Of a DNA stretch of 64,000 nucleotides, positions 13,401 to 26,300 are shown piece after piece. The notes beneath the pieces are model-generated. The model saw only the letters and a program-made list of their open reading frames with translations, did not search any database and was not told the DNA's origin. The first letter of the stretch is position 1; each line of letters opens with the position of its first letter. Location of the stretch: positions 12,591,580 to 12,655,579 of the forward strand of contig JARUPZ010000003.1 in NCBI GenBank assembly GCA_031213475.1, written 5' to 3'. Source of the stretch: Nereocystis luetkeana. Lineage: Eukaryota; Sar; Phaeophyceae; Laminariales; Laminariaceae. Position numbers and translations under genes: made by a program.

Positions 13401-16400
13401 GTGGTTGGTTGGTTTGTGGGCTGGTTTGTTGGTTGGCTCGTTGGTTTTGTTGGTTGATCGGTTGATCGGTCGGTTGGGCGGTTTGCTGGTACAATACTCT
13501 ACTTGCAGCTGCTACCTGGCACACTGCTACACCGTCCTCCCTGTTGAAGCAGACGGCTCATTAGGCCGCACTTGCATTTTTTTTAGGTCGCTATACCTTG
13601 TTTCCAACCAAGACGATTGAGATGACCTCTCTCGTCGTTTTCGGTTGGTTGGCGTTGGGTTGGGTTGGGCTTGGGGTTGGATTGGGTTGGGCTTGGGGTT
13701 GGGTTGGGTTGGGTTGGGTTGGGTTGGGTTGGGTTGGGTTGGGTTGGGGTTGGGTTGGGTTGCGGTTGGGGTTGGGGTTGGGGTTGGGGTTGGAGTTTGG
13801 GTTGAGGTTGGGGTTGGGGTTGGGGTTGTTGGGGTTGGGGTTGGGGTTGGGTTGGGGTTGGGTGCGGGGTGGGGTGGGTGGATGAATGGGTTGGGGTTGG
13901 GTGCGGGGTTGGATGGGATGAGTGGATGAATGGGTTGGGGTTGGGATTGGGGTTGGGTCACTTTGGTTCCAACCAAGACGATTGAGAAGAGCTCTCTCGT
14001 CGTTATCGGTTGGTTTGGTTGGCTTGGGGTTGGGGTTGGCTTGGCTTGGCTTTGCTTGGGGTTGAGATTGGGTTGGGGCTGGGGTTCGGTTGGGATTGGG
14101 GTTGGGGTGGGGGTGGGGGTTGGGTTGGGGTTGGGGTTGGAGTTGGGTGGGGGTTGGGTGCGGGGTGGGATGGGCGGATAAGTGGGTAGGGGTTGGGATT
14201 GGGCCCACAAAACCTCGCTGGCAATTGTTAGGGTCGTGTATTCTCGGAAAAGTACATGTGTACCAAAAGGGAAGAGTCTGCGGCTTATGCGCTCGACTCC
14301 AAATCGCACAGTCTGTGTCGGACGGAACGATGACGAGATCCGAGCGATGAAAAAAAAAACGTATCGTCTACCTGACACCGCGACCCGCGAGATTCACCGC
14401 GTCTGGGTCGCTGTGCCTGTGTCCCAAGACAGCGATTTTCACCACTTCGCCTCCTCGCCTGTACCCCCCCCCGCCCTGTACCGCTCCCCACCCCCCCCCC
14501 CCCCCCATAGGGTTTTTCGATCATGTTCAGCTCGGGCGCTGCCCCACCCGGCCAAGGGGGAGCAGAGGGTGGTGGGGGGGGGCACGGCGGTGGTGGGGGC
14601 ATGGAGGGGGATCAAGGCGAATCGTCCCCTCCCTGGGGAGCAAGCGGCCCTGGTGGAAACCCTGGAAAGGGCGGGAGCTGGCAGGGATCTTCGTCTCTCT
14701 CGTGGCTGACCAACCTGAGGAAGGGGATCATGACCGGAGGTGTGTGCGCTTCGGGACGGAGGTGTGGGGGGGATATGCTACCACAAACTCGGCCAATCAC
14801 AGGCGTCTGTTCGCGCTGTTGGCTGTTAGAGGGCTGGAGATTGCCTATTTTCAGTTTGATGTAACATGGTGCTGAAGTGGTTCAACTCGAATTTCAAGTA
14901 ATTTATTTTCCCACGTTGGGGTGCATTGTCAAGGTAAGTTTTGTTTTACTGCAGCAAGTAATAATGGCACCACTTTTTGTCTGGGAATAGAATCGACGCT
15001 TTGATGCTTATATCGGAGTACAACCGTGGATTAATTCCTGGCCAGAGTGGTGAGTCGGTTCCGAAGCGTGGGAGCCGTTGTAAACGGAGCCGTCAAGCAC
15101 ATCCGTCAAGGACACGAAAACCCGTCAATGACTCCCCACACTATAACTGGTCTACCGGTATCACTCTGGACGGGAACATGACCCCTGTTTTGATATTCCT
15201 ATCGGAGCCGTCAAGAAAATCAGTCAAGGACAGCCGTCAAGAAAATCCGTCTAGGACAGCCGTCAAGAAAATCTGTCAAGGACAGCCGTCAAGGACCCCC
15301 AACTCTACAACTATGTATAGTACCGGTACCACTCTGATCGGAAGTGTCAGGACCGTTTGGTTTTTATGTTCATACTCCAACGGCCCTCAAGTTTTCGTCC
15401 GGAGTTGGTTGGCGTCACTTCTCTGAAATCTAGCCCGCGGTCATGGAACAGGGTTTCGTACAGGAGTAGGACCACTCTGTCCCATAATATAAACACCGTT
15501 TTTTTACACTAATTGTTAAACCAAACGTTGCGTGTATTTAGGGACAGAGTGGTACGTATTCATGGTAAAAGCTTCCGGTACGTACGTCCAGTATAAATAA
15601 AACCGAACTATTAATAGCACGACAAACACTAATTGTTAAACCAAACGTTGCGTGTATTTAGGGACAGAGTGGTACGTATTCATGGTAAAAGCTTCCGGTA
15701 CGTACATCCAGTATAAATAAAACCGAACTATTAATAGCACGACAAACAAAAAAGCCTACTGCTGTTGTTAACCCCCCTTCTTCGCTATTAAATTATCCCA
15801 CACTAATCTCCAGTACTTAGTCCCCAACCCTAACCTGGGGTGTAGCTCTAGTAGGAGCAGGAACGGTGCTCCGTCTCGAAAGGGATGCGTGGTCAATGGT
15901 CAAATAAACTCTAAGGCAAGCAACAAATGAGTATCCCCCATCCCCCCCCCCCCTTCCCGCCTCCATTAGCAGACGAAAATATGGAGGCCGCTGGCGGGGC
16001 TAAGGCAGGAGGCGATGCAGACACGAGCGGGGGACGCGGCGGTAGCGATGATAGGGGAGGGGGCGGCGCGGAGGAGGCCGGGGGGGGGAGGGGAGGGGGG
16101 GGTGGGGGCGGCGGCGGCGGCGGGGGGGAGGGGGGGCGCAAAGCGGACTCGCGGAGGGGGGTGGATGTGGCCCCCTCCGTCTCTGAGCTGAGAGCGTTTG
16201 TGAACCAGTTTGAGGACATCGCTGTGAACCCTCCGCAGGTGAATGTGGGGGTGTGGGGTGGAGCTTTTTTTTTTTTGTGGATTTTTTTGTTGATTGTTGT
16301 GGATTTGTGTTTTTCGGGGGATTGTTTGTGTTTGTTCGGTGTTGAGAGTTGTTTGCGTTTGTTCGGCGTTGTTGTTTTGGTTGTTTTGGGTTTTTTGTTT

Positions 16401-18802
16401 TTTTTTTGTCTTCGTGGGGTGTTTTTTTTTTTTTTTTTTTCTTGTTCAGTCCTGGTTGTGTTTGTGCGTTTGGATCGGGGTTTGTTCGTTTTCGTGTTTG
16501 GGTGTTCAGGGCCAGTGTGTGTGTGTGTGTTTTTTTTTGTTCTTGTAGTTTTTGCGTTTGTGTGTACCACTCTACCGTAGGACCGCTTGTGTGTCATTAT
16601 GGAGTACAATCACGACGGAGAAGGTCCTTCGTGCGTACCGTACAGCAGTAGATTAGGGAGCTGTACGCATGTGCCACCTTGGCCGTAAGGATGAGGACCG
16701 CTTGGTATGCATATTTATCATAGTGTTCGACGCTCCTTCTAATAGCAGCCATGGTGGTACTCGATGAGGGATTACTGTAGCGGGGGACATGGATATTTCT
16801 CTGCGGGACAGAGAGAGGACTTACTTTTCCGGCAGCTTGCCGGACGATACTCTCCCTCCCTTCCCGTGCTTCGTCCCGTGCTGTCCCGCTCGACCACTCG
16901 AAAGCGTATCACAAGATGGAGGAGAGCTTTGTTCTCGCTTTCCCGTGCCGTCTGTGTCAAAATAACGCATACCAGTACCAGGTACCAGGTAACTTTTAAG
17001 GGCCATTCTGAACTCGTCGACATGTAAAAGTGGCGTGAAAAGCTTTGCCAAAAGGGCCAAATTATTGTATTCATATTTCGTGTTTTGGTCCTTCGTTTTG
17101 GTGACATATCCCCCGAGTCTTTGGTTTCGCAAAATTATGTTTTTTTTTTTTTTTCAGATTTTGCTACGTGAGACACGTGCATACGTGCTTGCATATATAT
17201 TTTTTTGTCGCTATTTCTAGACTTGGGCTTTTATTTTCGTCAACTTGCTGTTTTTTTTTTCTTTTTTTTTTCGCCATTTGGCGTTTGCGCCATGTCGTTA
17301 GTAACGGCCCAAAGGCAGCGACGTCGATTACGCTCCCATGCCTAACTACATCGTCCCCGCCCCCGCTGGCGTTGCCGTTTGTGGCGCGTGTTTCATCTTT
17401 CGTCCCCACCAACACAGGATGCTGTGCTGAGGCAACACTGGGACACGTGGGTCAAGGAGGACGTGGGCAAGCACAACCTGCGCCAAAACAAGCAGGTTAG
17501 GGCCACACTTGTGCTACGGCATCACCTACTCACTCACTCACTCATTCCACTCACTCACTCGCTCACTCGCTCACTCGCTCAATCACTCACTCACACTCAC
17601 TCGCTCAATCACTCACTCACACACTCACTCACTCACTCACTCACTCACTCACTCACTCACTCACTCACTCACTCAACTCACTCACTCACTCACTCACTCA
17701 CTCACTCACGCCAGGCCGTATACATATATACCACAACCTTTTTTTCTTTGCCCCCCTCGCCGATGCTTTTGCAAAAGAAAAAAAAAAACGCGTTCTGAGG
17801 TTTTCGGTCCCACTGGTTGATGTACATACTTACGTACGTACGTACGTACGTATGTTCAGTAGATCTTGTCGTCCCCTTTGCGCCTCCCTTGTACGTGCCT
17901 TCCTCCTACTTTAGTAACGCAGCCCCGTTTCGGGGACACTACTTGAATTTTGAGCCGTTTTGGGGACTCGCCAGCCCAAGTTACACGATTATTGTAGTTT
18001 TCTGAGATGTACAGAGCTGGCGAAAAATGTACACCACTCTGTCCCTAAATGTAAGGACCGATTTTATACTAATATTTAATTAAAACGGTCCCTTTATTTA
18101 GGGACAAAGTGGTACGACGGCAGTTGTCGACGAGGGAAGAAGAGTTATGGAGTCTTCTCGCGGTGCAAAAAAGGCTACGAACCGTAATGGGTGTGGGGGC
18201 GTACTCATTCGTTGTTTGCCTCAGTCATTTGACCATTGACCACGCATTATTTTCGAGACGGAGCAACGGGGGGGGGGAGCCTGCTGTCTGACCCCGGATC
18301 TGGGTTACGACTGCTTCAGAGAGAAAAAAATAACCTTAAATGATAAAAATAATGAAGCATGATCATATCATCATACCATCATCATCATTTCATCGTCGTC
18401 ATCATCATCCTCCTCCCCCTCCTCCTCCTCATCATCATCGTAATCATGATAAAAATAATAACGGGATGGGAAAAAATACCATCGACCATACCGGGTACAA
18501 AGCAGCCGCGCGGGGTGGGATGTACGTTACCGCATTTTTGACCTGTGACGGTGCGGTAATTGTAATTTCCGACTTTAGCTGAATGCCATCACCGCTCACT
18601 ATTGCCTTTACCTGGAATCTCGCAAGGCATTTACAGACAGGAGATGCATCCTTATCATCCCCGCTCAAGGAAAGTCGCCGAGTTCCTCACTGGACACGAG
18701 CAAGGAGCTTCTGTTGTGTCCACCTGCATGAAGGAAATTGTTACACGTACGTATATACGACACGTGCGCGGCATGAGAAAGTACAGTACTCGCCGTTCTT
18801 GC

Positions 18803-18847
<45 letters not shown>

Positions 18848-20608
18848 AAGATCACGCTCCTATCTACTGCTGCATGGAGATGGCTCTGTTAAAAAATCCA
18901 CCCTCAAGTCGCGCCAAAATGTAGGTGACTTTGTTATGAACCGGCCTTGAGTCGCGCCAAAAAAAGTGTTAACGCGTGCCTTCCGGACGTAAATACCTGG
19001 TGTATACGGTACCTGGTCTTGATATTACGGGGGACCATAGTTAATAGGACCAAATATTAATATTGTTAGTAAAAATCGTTAAATATGTAGTTTTTTTATG
19101 AATACCATAGGTCCTATTAACTATGGCCCCCGGTAATAGTGCATGTGCACCTTTTGCGGTCATATAAATGCCCCTTATATTCGGGGCCAGACAGACTCCA
19201 GGCGGAATGTTCAAGGACCGGACAGACGACAATATGTACAGGAATATGTGGAGCGAGCGGCTGTTGTGTTTACGCCTGCAGTAGAGTCTGTAATTTTTGT
19301 TGGCTTGCAGATTGTGTCTCACATTGAATAAGACTGGTATTATGTCCCCAGCAGCGTGGGTGGTGTTCGCAGCAGATGCGTATGTATTGTGACGGGTATT
19401 ACTGTATGTGAGGCAGAATGCGTCCTATATATGTACGTACGGCAAAGTATTTGTTTTTTTCTTGTAATTCATTCCAAAAAAATAAGGAGTAGGTTTAGCA
19501 GTCTGGGAGAAGGGATCTTTAGGCATGTTTTCTACTTGAAACATGTGTAGCGTGGTCTGCACTTCGGAATCGTCGCCCGCATCTGAGAAATTTCCTGGTT
19601 CGATGCAAACTCGGCGTAGCCGCGTTTATGGCGAGTTTTGGCTCGTTTCGGCTGCGGTTTGGGGTCAGCGTTAGGGTTAGGGTTAGGGTTAGAGTCAGGG
19701 GTTGGGTTGGGTCTTTGCCCGTACCTTGATTCCAACAGGAACCAAAACATCCGAACAGCCTACCAACCTAAAGATCCCTTCTCCCAGATTGTTAAAGGTC
19801 CTCAAATAAGTCGAGCAACAATATCCTGGCTCCCAAATTTATTTTTAGGTGGTGTTGTCGTGTCTTTTGCTTATTTGTACTTCTGCGGGGGACAGACAGG
19901 CTGTGAGGTTTACAGGAGAAAGCGTAATTCGAGAGTCGTTATGCTGAACATATTTTGTGTAGCGCGCGCCCATACCCGAAGGAGTTCCAGCCTGGAACAC
20001 CTATTCCCGTTTCTTTTTTTTTGGGGTCCTGTTTCTTATAACTGGCGTCCTGCTTCTTGATTGGCGTCCTGTTTCTTATTTGGCGTGCTGTTTCTCGCTA
20101 GGTGTTGATGACTGCGCTTCGACGAAACATGCTGGCCTGCCCGGAGCTGCAGAGGCTGGACCCTCTCCTGGCCAGGCACCGCTTGACGGAGGCCGAAACC
20201 GGGCAGGTTGTGCTGACCTCTTTCAAGGCGGAGCTGAGCAAGGTAGGGGTGACTTGCTTGCTGGCTTGCTTCGAGGGAGGGGAAGGAAGGGAGGGAAGGG
20301 GGGAAGGGAGGGTTTATTTACCCATTTTTATGACTGCAGTCCCGTTTTGGGGGTCAAAACCGCTCGGATTCGACCATGTAAGTAATAACAAAAAAGGACG
20401 AAGAAAAGCTGACAAGAGGGATGGAGGGAGTAAGGTCACATCGTAAACAAAGAGCGCTGCGTTTGCGCAGAGGGGTGAATAGACCGTTTTTCAGCAAGCA
20501 CTCGATTTTTTTTTTCCAGAAAATTTGAAGAAGGTTCACCAATTCCGAACAACCTTTGAGTGAGGTGTTTACCGGAAATATTTGGTCCGAGAGGCTTCCG
20601 AAAAAATA

Positions 20609-20640
<32 letters not shown>

Positions 20641-23330
20641 TGGCTTTTTAGCACCCCTTTCGCCTTTGTCGAAAAGACGAGCGCTGAAAATCGACCGGAC
20701 CGGATGTACGTATAGTACTTCTTATGTATATATTGGCTCTTCAGCATCCTGTAACCGACGTCGAGAAGACGAGCACTGAAAATCGATAGCACCCACGCCT
20801 GTGCGGATTTTCAACGCTATTAACCCATTTAGGACTGCAGTTCCGTTGTTGGGGACAAACCATTCAAATTCCAAGTAACTTGTCCGCAAAACGGGACTGC
20901 GGTGCTAAACGGGTTAAGGTCCACCAGGTACGTCATGTGATAGCGATTGCTCTGCCGTAGCGTCCAGCATACTTGCTTGGTCCCCCCCCCCCCCCCCACT
21001 CACCCACTCATTTTGTTTTTCAAGAGCTGTATGTAGCGTTTTTTTTTTGTTTTTTTTTTGAATAAAAGTGGCGTATTTTGTTTTTACTTTTTTATGGAGC
21101 AACGAGCCTAACTGAGAGGAAACTCAGAAATATTACGAGCATTCTCCGCCTAAGTTTTTTTTTTTTTGGAAGGATGGGTTTATTTAAGGCTGGACACGGA
21201 AGGGGAGGGAGGGAGAGGGAGAGGGGTGGGGGGAGAGGTGTACTCGATACCATGCATGGCCGTAGTCGTATGGGTTGGGGGGGTAGGAGGTTGAGCGCTT
21301 CGCTTTCCAACGCGCGGTATGCCTGGCGCCCATCGACGGTAGGATTCTCCCTGTCGATCGTGGGGTTACGATTTTCGACACGGTGCGACGATAATTCGTA
21401 TTACAGTGCCACCGGCGACCTTGGACTCCGTAGTCTTGCTCGACCGCGACTACCCCGCCCCCCCCCCCCCCTCGCCACTTTTCCCTTCCATGGAGAGATT
21501 GCGTGAGTTTAAGGTTTCGCAGTAGTCATCACACGGTCACGGGACTGAGAGCGCACGGTGGGCGTCTCATCGCGGTTACCCCAACTCAACCCCCACCACC
21601 AACACCATCCATGAATCGATGGCCGCAAGGGGCGCAACGGAGAGGTGGGGAGGTTTGTTCCCTCCGCGTTCACCGTTCTTTTTGTTCGACCCTAGCCTGC
21701 GTTAACTCGCCACTTCGACTCCGACCCCCTCGCCGATGTTTGCATTTACATGGTAGGCCGCCGCGGCGCGCGAGGAGGTGGAGGGGGATCCCTCGGACCA
21801 ACCCCTGATTGCCCCCCGCAGGACGGCGAAGGGGAGGTTGGTGATCTCGCGCCAGAGCATGGAGACAGCCTTCGCGGCGGTGTGTAAGGCATACGTGCCG
21901 CGACCTGGCCAGCCCATGAGCCGGACGAGGGAAGAGGTCACCGCTCTCGCGCAGGTGGGTTTCCGTTGTTGCGTGGTTCGCTGGCCTCACCCGATCCGAC
22001 CCGAACCCGGCCAGCCTCACCCTGCCTGACCCTACCCGACACCTACCCGACACCTACCCGACACCTACCCGACACCTACCCGACACCTGCCCTACCCTAC
22101 CCGACACCTGCCCGACACCTACCCTACCCTACCCCACCCTACCCCACCCTACCCCACCCTACCCTACCCCACCCTACCCTATCATACCATACCCTACTCT
22201 ACCCTACCCTACCCTACGTTAGCGTCATCATTCAATACGAAACCGTACCTTTCTCCACCCCACTTCACCGCACCCTACCCTACTCCACCCCACTTCACCG
22301 TACCCTACCCTACCCTACCCTTCCCTACCCTACCCTACCCTACCCCACCCTACCCTATCATACCATACCCTACTCTACCCTACCCTACCCTACCCTACCC
22401 TACCTTACCTCCGTCCCTGATGGCGCCTTATCTTTTGCAACGCGACGACAGCACGACAGGCACGAGCAGGCACTGGTGTCGAACGTGATCCTCCCGAAGG
22501 ACATCGGTGTGACGTACGACATGATCGGCGGGCTGGGGGGGGCGAAGGAGCTGCTGCGGCAGTGCATAACGTACCCCCTGCGCTTCCCCCACCTGTACAA
22601 CGAGGGCATCGCGAAGGAAGCGGTCAAGGGGGTGTTGCTCTTCGGACCCCCTGGTAGGAACGCCGCCTACTTGTCTCGTTGTTGCGTCTTTTTTAGTGCG
22701 TCCCTTTCTTGAGCTATTTGCGAAATGGAATCCGTACGTGGGCTGTGGTAAGAACCAGCGTTTAAATAATTGTTTTTGATAGAAAACATGGGATTTCTTG
22801 GGTTTTTTTTGTCGAAAATAGCCCCAATGATGTGAAGATATACGCACTACGAGTACCGGTAGTGCAGTGGCTGTCAATCAATATATCAAGCACTGAATGA
22901 GCGTTTTCTCATGCAGAACCCCCCCCCCCCACAGGTATTTAACATCGTACCAGAAGGGTATATCGTGGTATGTAGCTACTGCTGTTTGAAGGTTTTGAGT
23001 ATAGTGAATTGAGTAACGTATCGCCTTGTTGTTGCGTGTCGTGTTGTCTTGTCGCGTTTTTGTTGCTTCTTGCCTTGTTGCGTCACGTCTTGTGCTGTGC
23101 CTCGCCTTTTCGTGGAAGTAGCGTACCATCGGCCGTCGTCGACGTAACGTCACCTAACTGTGTCGCATCTTGTTGCTGTTGCCTCTTGTGTCATCACCGC
23201 GTCGGCAGGCACGGGCGAGACGATGCCGGTGAATAGAAGCTGCTGCTAGTGCAATAGAAGCTGCCGTTAGTGCAGTATTATTGTGCAGTATAACACGTTG
23301 CATATCGTGTTGTTGCTGTTTTTGTTGTTG

Positions 23331-23362
<32 letters not shown>

Positions 23363-26300
23363 GTTGGTGGTGTTGGTGGTGGTGGTGTTGTTGCTGCTGT
23401 TGGTGGGTCTTGTGGCGTCGCTCCGCGCGCACGGAATCAAGCCGATTACGTCGAACAACATGTCAAGGCAACTGCCGTCACAACATGATAATGTCGCATC
23501 TCGCTTCGCATGTATTTGATTATTGTTGCAAATCGCATCTCACCTTGTTAGCGCCCTCTCGTGGCGTCTTGCTGCGCCACCGCCTTATCCGCAGGCACGG
23601 GTAAGACGATGCTGGCGAAGGCGGTGGCGACGGAGGGGGGCGCCACCTTCCTCAGCGTGGACGCCAGCGTGATCGAGAACAAATGGCTCGGGGAGAGCGA
23701 GAAGAACGCCAGGGCGGTCTTCACGCTGGCCAGGCGACTTGCCCCCTGCGTCATCTTCATCGACGAGGTGCTGTGTGTGCTGTGTACCTCGCGTGCGGTA
23801 GTCGCGGTTACATAGAGGGGGCGGCTGTGTCGGGTGGCGCGGGCGGTGCTGGCGGTTGGACGGACTCGAGAGCTCGCACCGCGGGGACTAAAAAACGGCT
23901 TAACCTGCAGATACGACAATGAAAACGCGGGGTAACCTGAACTACAGTAGATCCGTGGTTCCAAAACGAGAGAGGCTCGACCCTCTTGAGTCGCGTTACA
24001 ACAAATCGGCTAACTTCTAGAGCCGTGGGATACAAAACGCGGCGTAATTATTTATAAGAGGGGCGATCATGCAGCGTATCCTCCAGAGCCGCGCGGTCAA
24101 GTCAAGCGTAAGCTCTTGAGCCGCGGTGCAAACACGCTTTCAGACTTTCGGGCCGTGGTTATATAAAAAACGCGGTGCATCCTCTTGAGAGGTGCGGTCC
24201 ATATAGGCGGCTTATCCTCTAGAGCCGCGGTTAGTAAAGGTGGCTTGTCTTCCAGGGCGAAGGTACGAAAGCGCGGCTGAAGCTACACCGCACGGTAGAG
24301 GTTTTTAACCTGTATTCATGTGCTTTCTTGGGTGTCGGTGCGATGATGTGTTCGTGTGTTCGTGTCATTTGTGTTGTTTGAATGTGTCTGTCTGCCTGTC
24401 TGTCTGTCTGTTTGCCGGTAATGGTCTGCAGGTGGACTCTGTACTGAGCAGCCGGGAAAAATACGACGACACCACGCACGGAACTCTCACCAGCGTAAAG
24501 ACGACCCTCATGCAGGTGCGTCTTGAGATCACAATCGCGACCACTTTCGCGTGTGTATACACTCGTAGGCTGTTACGTTTCCCTCTCTGTATGTACAACC
24601 TGCTGTATACATGCCACGACGCGGACCACACACTGGAGGAGATGGCGAAATTCGCTGAGGGGGAAGAAGGGAACCGCGGCTCTTCTTGTTGCGAGGCAAC
24701 GAGCGCGTCTTGATATCCAAGGAGCACTCGTGCCACCTGCAAGTTGCGTCTCTTTCGTAGATAGGACGTTTTCAAGGGTGTGTTTAGCAGTGTGAGTAGG
24801 GTATATACTCTTAGATGTACCCGGGTATACCCGGGTATATACTCTCGGGGTACCTGAGTATATACTGTGAGGATCCCCGAGTATGTACTGTGGGGGTACC
24901 CGGGTATATACTGTGAGGGTACCCGGGTGTTTACTATGGGGGTACCGGGGTAAAAACCCGAGTATGACCACAACAACCAGGGTTTGTTTTCCGGGTATGT
25001 ACTCCTGAGTATGTACCCGACTAAATACACCCTTGGACTTTTTATGCTCACGCCTTCGGTGCGTGAACTACAGTAGGATCGTCCCGACTGAATTCCGTAG
25101 TTTGCGGTGAATGCTGTAGTTTGTGATGCTCTGCGTGCGATGCATGGCCGCCCGGCCGCCCCACCAGTTTCCTTCCTGGTCGGAAGACGTTCAGGGTAGG
25201 AAGAGCCCCCGTCCGTCCGTCCGTTCGTCTCTCCTCTTTCGCCTTTTTCTGTCGTTTTTCTTTCATGAAAAATGTTCAAAAGACAACTATTTTTATAAAA
25301 AAAACAGGAGAACACAGGAACAACAAGCGTATGCTTTTTTTGTGAACCAGGTACTGTATTTACGTGTATTCATCCCGTTTGGGACTTCACGTGAATGTAG
25401 CATCGAGAGAAACAATGTCGAAAAAAAAGGACGAATGCAGCATCGGCAACACCAAAAAGCAGATCGGGCTGCTGCGGTAAGGTGTGTGTCCGAAGCGCAA
25501 CGATCGGAGCTACCGCATGATACGCGCGCAGCTTGCTGATATGTACGTGTGTGCTGCCACATGCTCTTCCTTTGTAGGTGAAAGAGCTTGGTCGATATTG
25601 CAGGCAATAGTGATCCCTTTATGATGCCGGTATGTATGCGCCAGCCAGCAATACCGGCACTATCTATAGCGGCAACCGGCATTAATTACGCCGCACTGGT
25701 TAATCCCTTCTGTGCCAAGCGATATCACCGGCAATATAGCGGGCAGCCGGCACTATTATACTCAGCCGGCACTTTAGAGGGGCCACTGCTGCACCCCTCT
25801 TGTCGGTTTCTGCTGCAGGTCGCCAAGTCTGGGTCCCACAGGAATTAGTTGAGTTCACGGACGACCCTCGCCCTGCTCTCTTTCTCTCTCTCTGTTGACG
25901 CTTTTCCTTCTCCCCCCTTTGCTGGAATAGGAGTGGGACGGTCTTCGCACCGGTGGCGACAGAGTGGTGGTGATCGCCTCCACCAACCGGCCGTTCGATC
26001 TGGACGAGGCTGTGCTCCGACGATTGCCGAGGAGGATTCTCGTCGATCTGCCAGACGCCGAGGTGTGGGAAACAACTTGGCACACCTCGATCGGACATAA
26101 TCGCAACCTGCCTCACATACTGTAGGTTGGTCAGGCCGTGATCTGCCTGGCCTCGATGATTGGACAGGTCATGATCAGCCTGGCCTAGATCGGTCAAGTC
26201 ATGATATGCCTGACCTAGATGATCGAACAGGTCATGGATCGGCCTGACCTAGATGATTGGACAGGTCATGATCGGCCTGACGTAGATCGGACAGGTCATG

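Noticed and set aside
13527-14378. Pro/Asn/Thr-rich frames of 205-283 codons on the - strand
   Set aside because: Direct products of the GGGTT array in intron 12 of the + strand gene.
15911-16609. 232-codon frame on the - strand
   Set aside because: Antisense of exon 14 and its T-rich intron; composition follows the polyGly run on the other strand.
22878-23153. 91-codon frame on the - strand in intron 18
   Set aside because: Basic, low-complexity reading of gttgcgtcacgtcttg repeats, with no domain.
24365-25315. 316-codon frame on the - strand
   Set aside because: It runs antisense across exon 20 and the acccgggtatatactg minisatellite, with repeat-derived residues.
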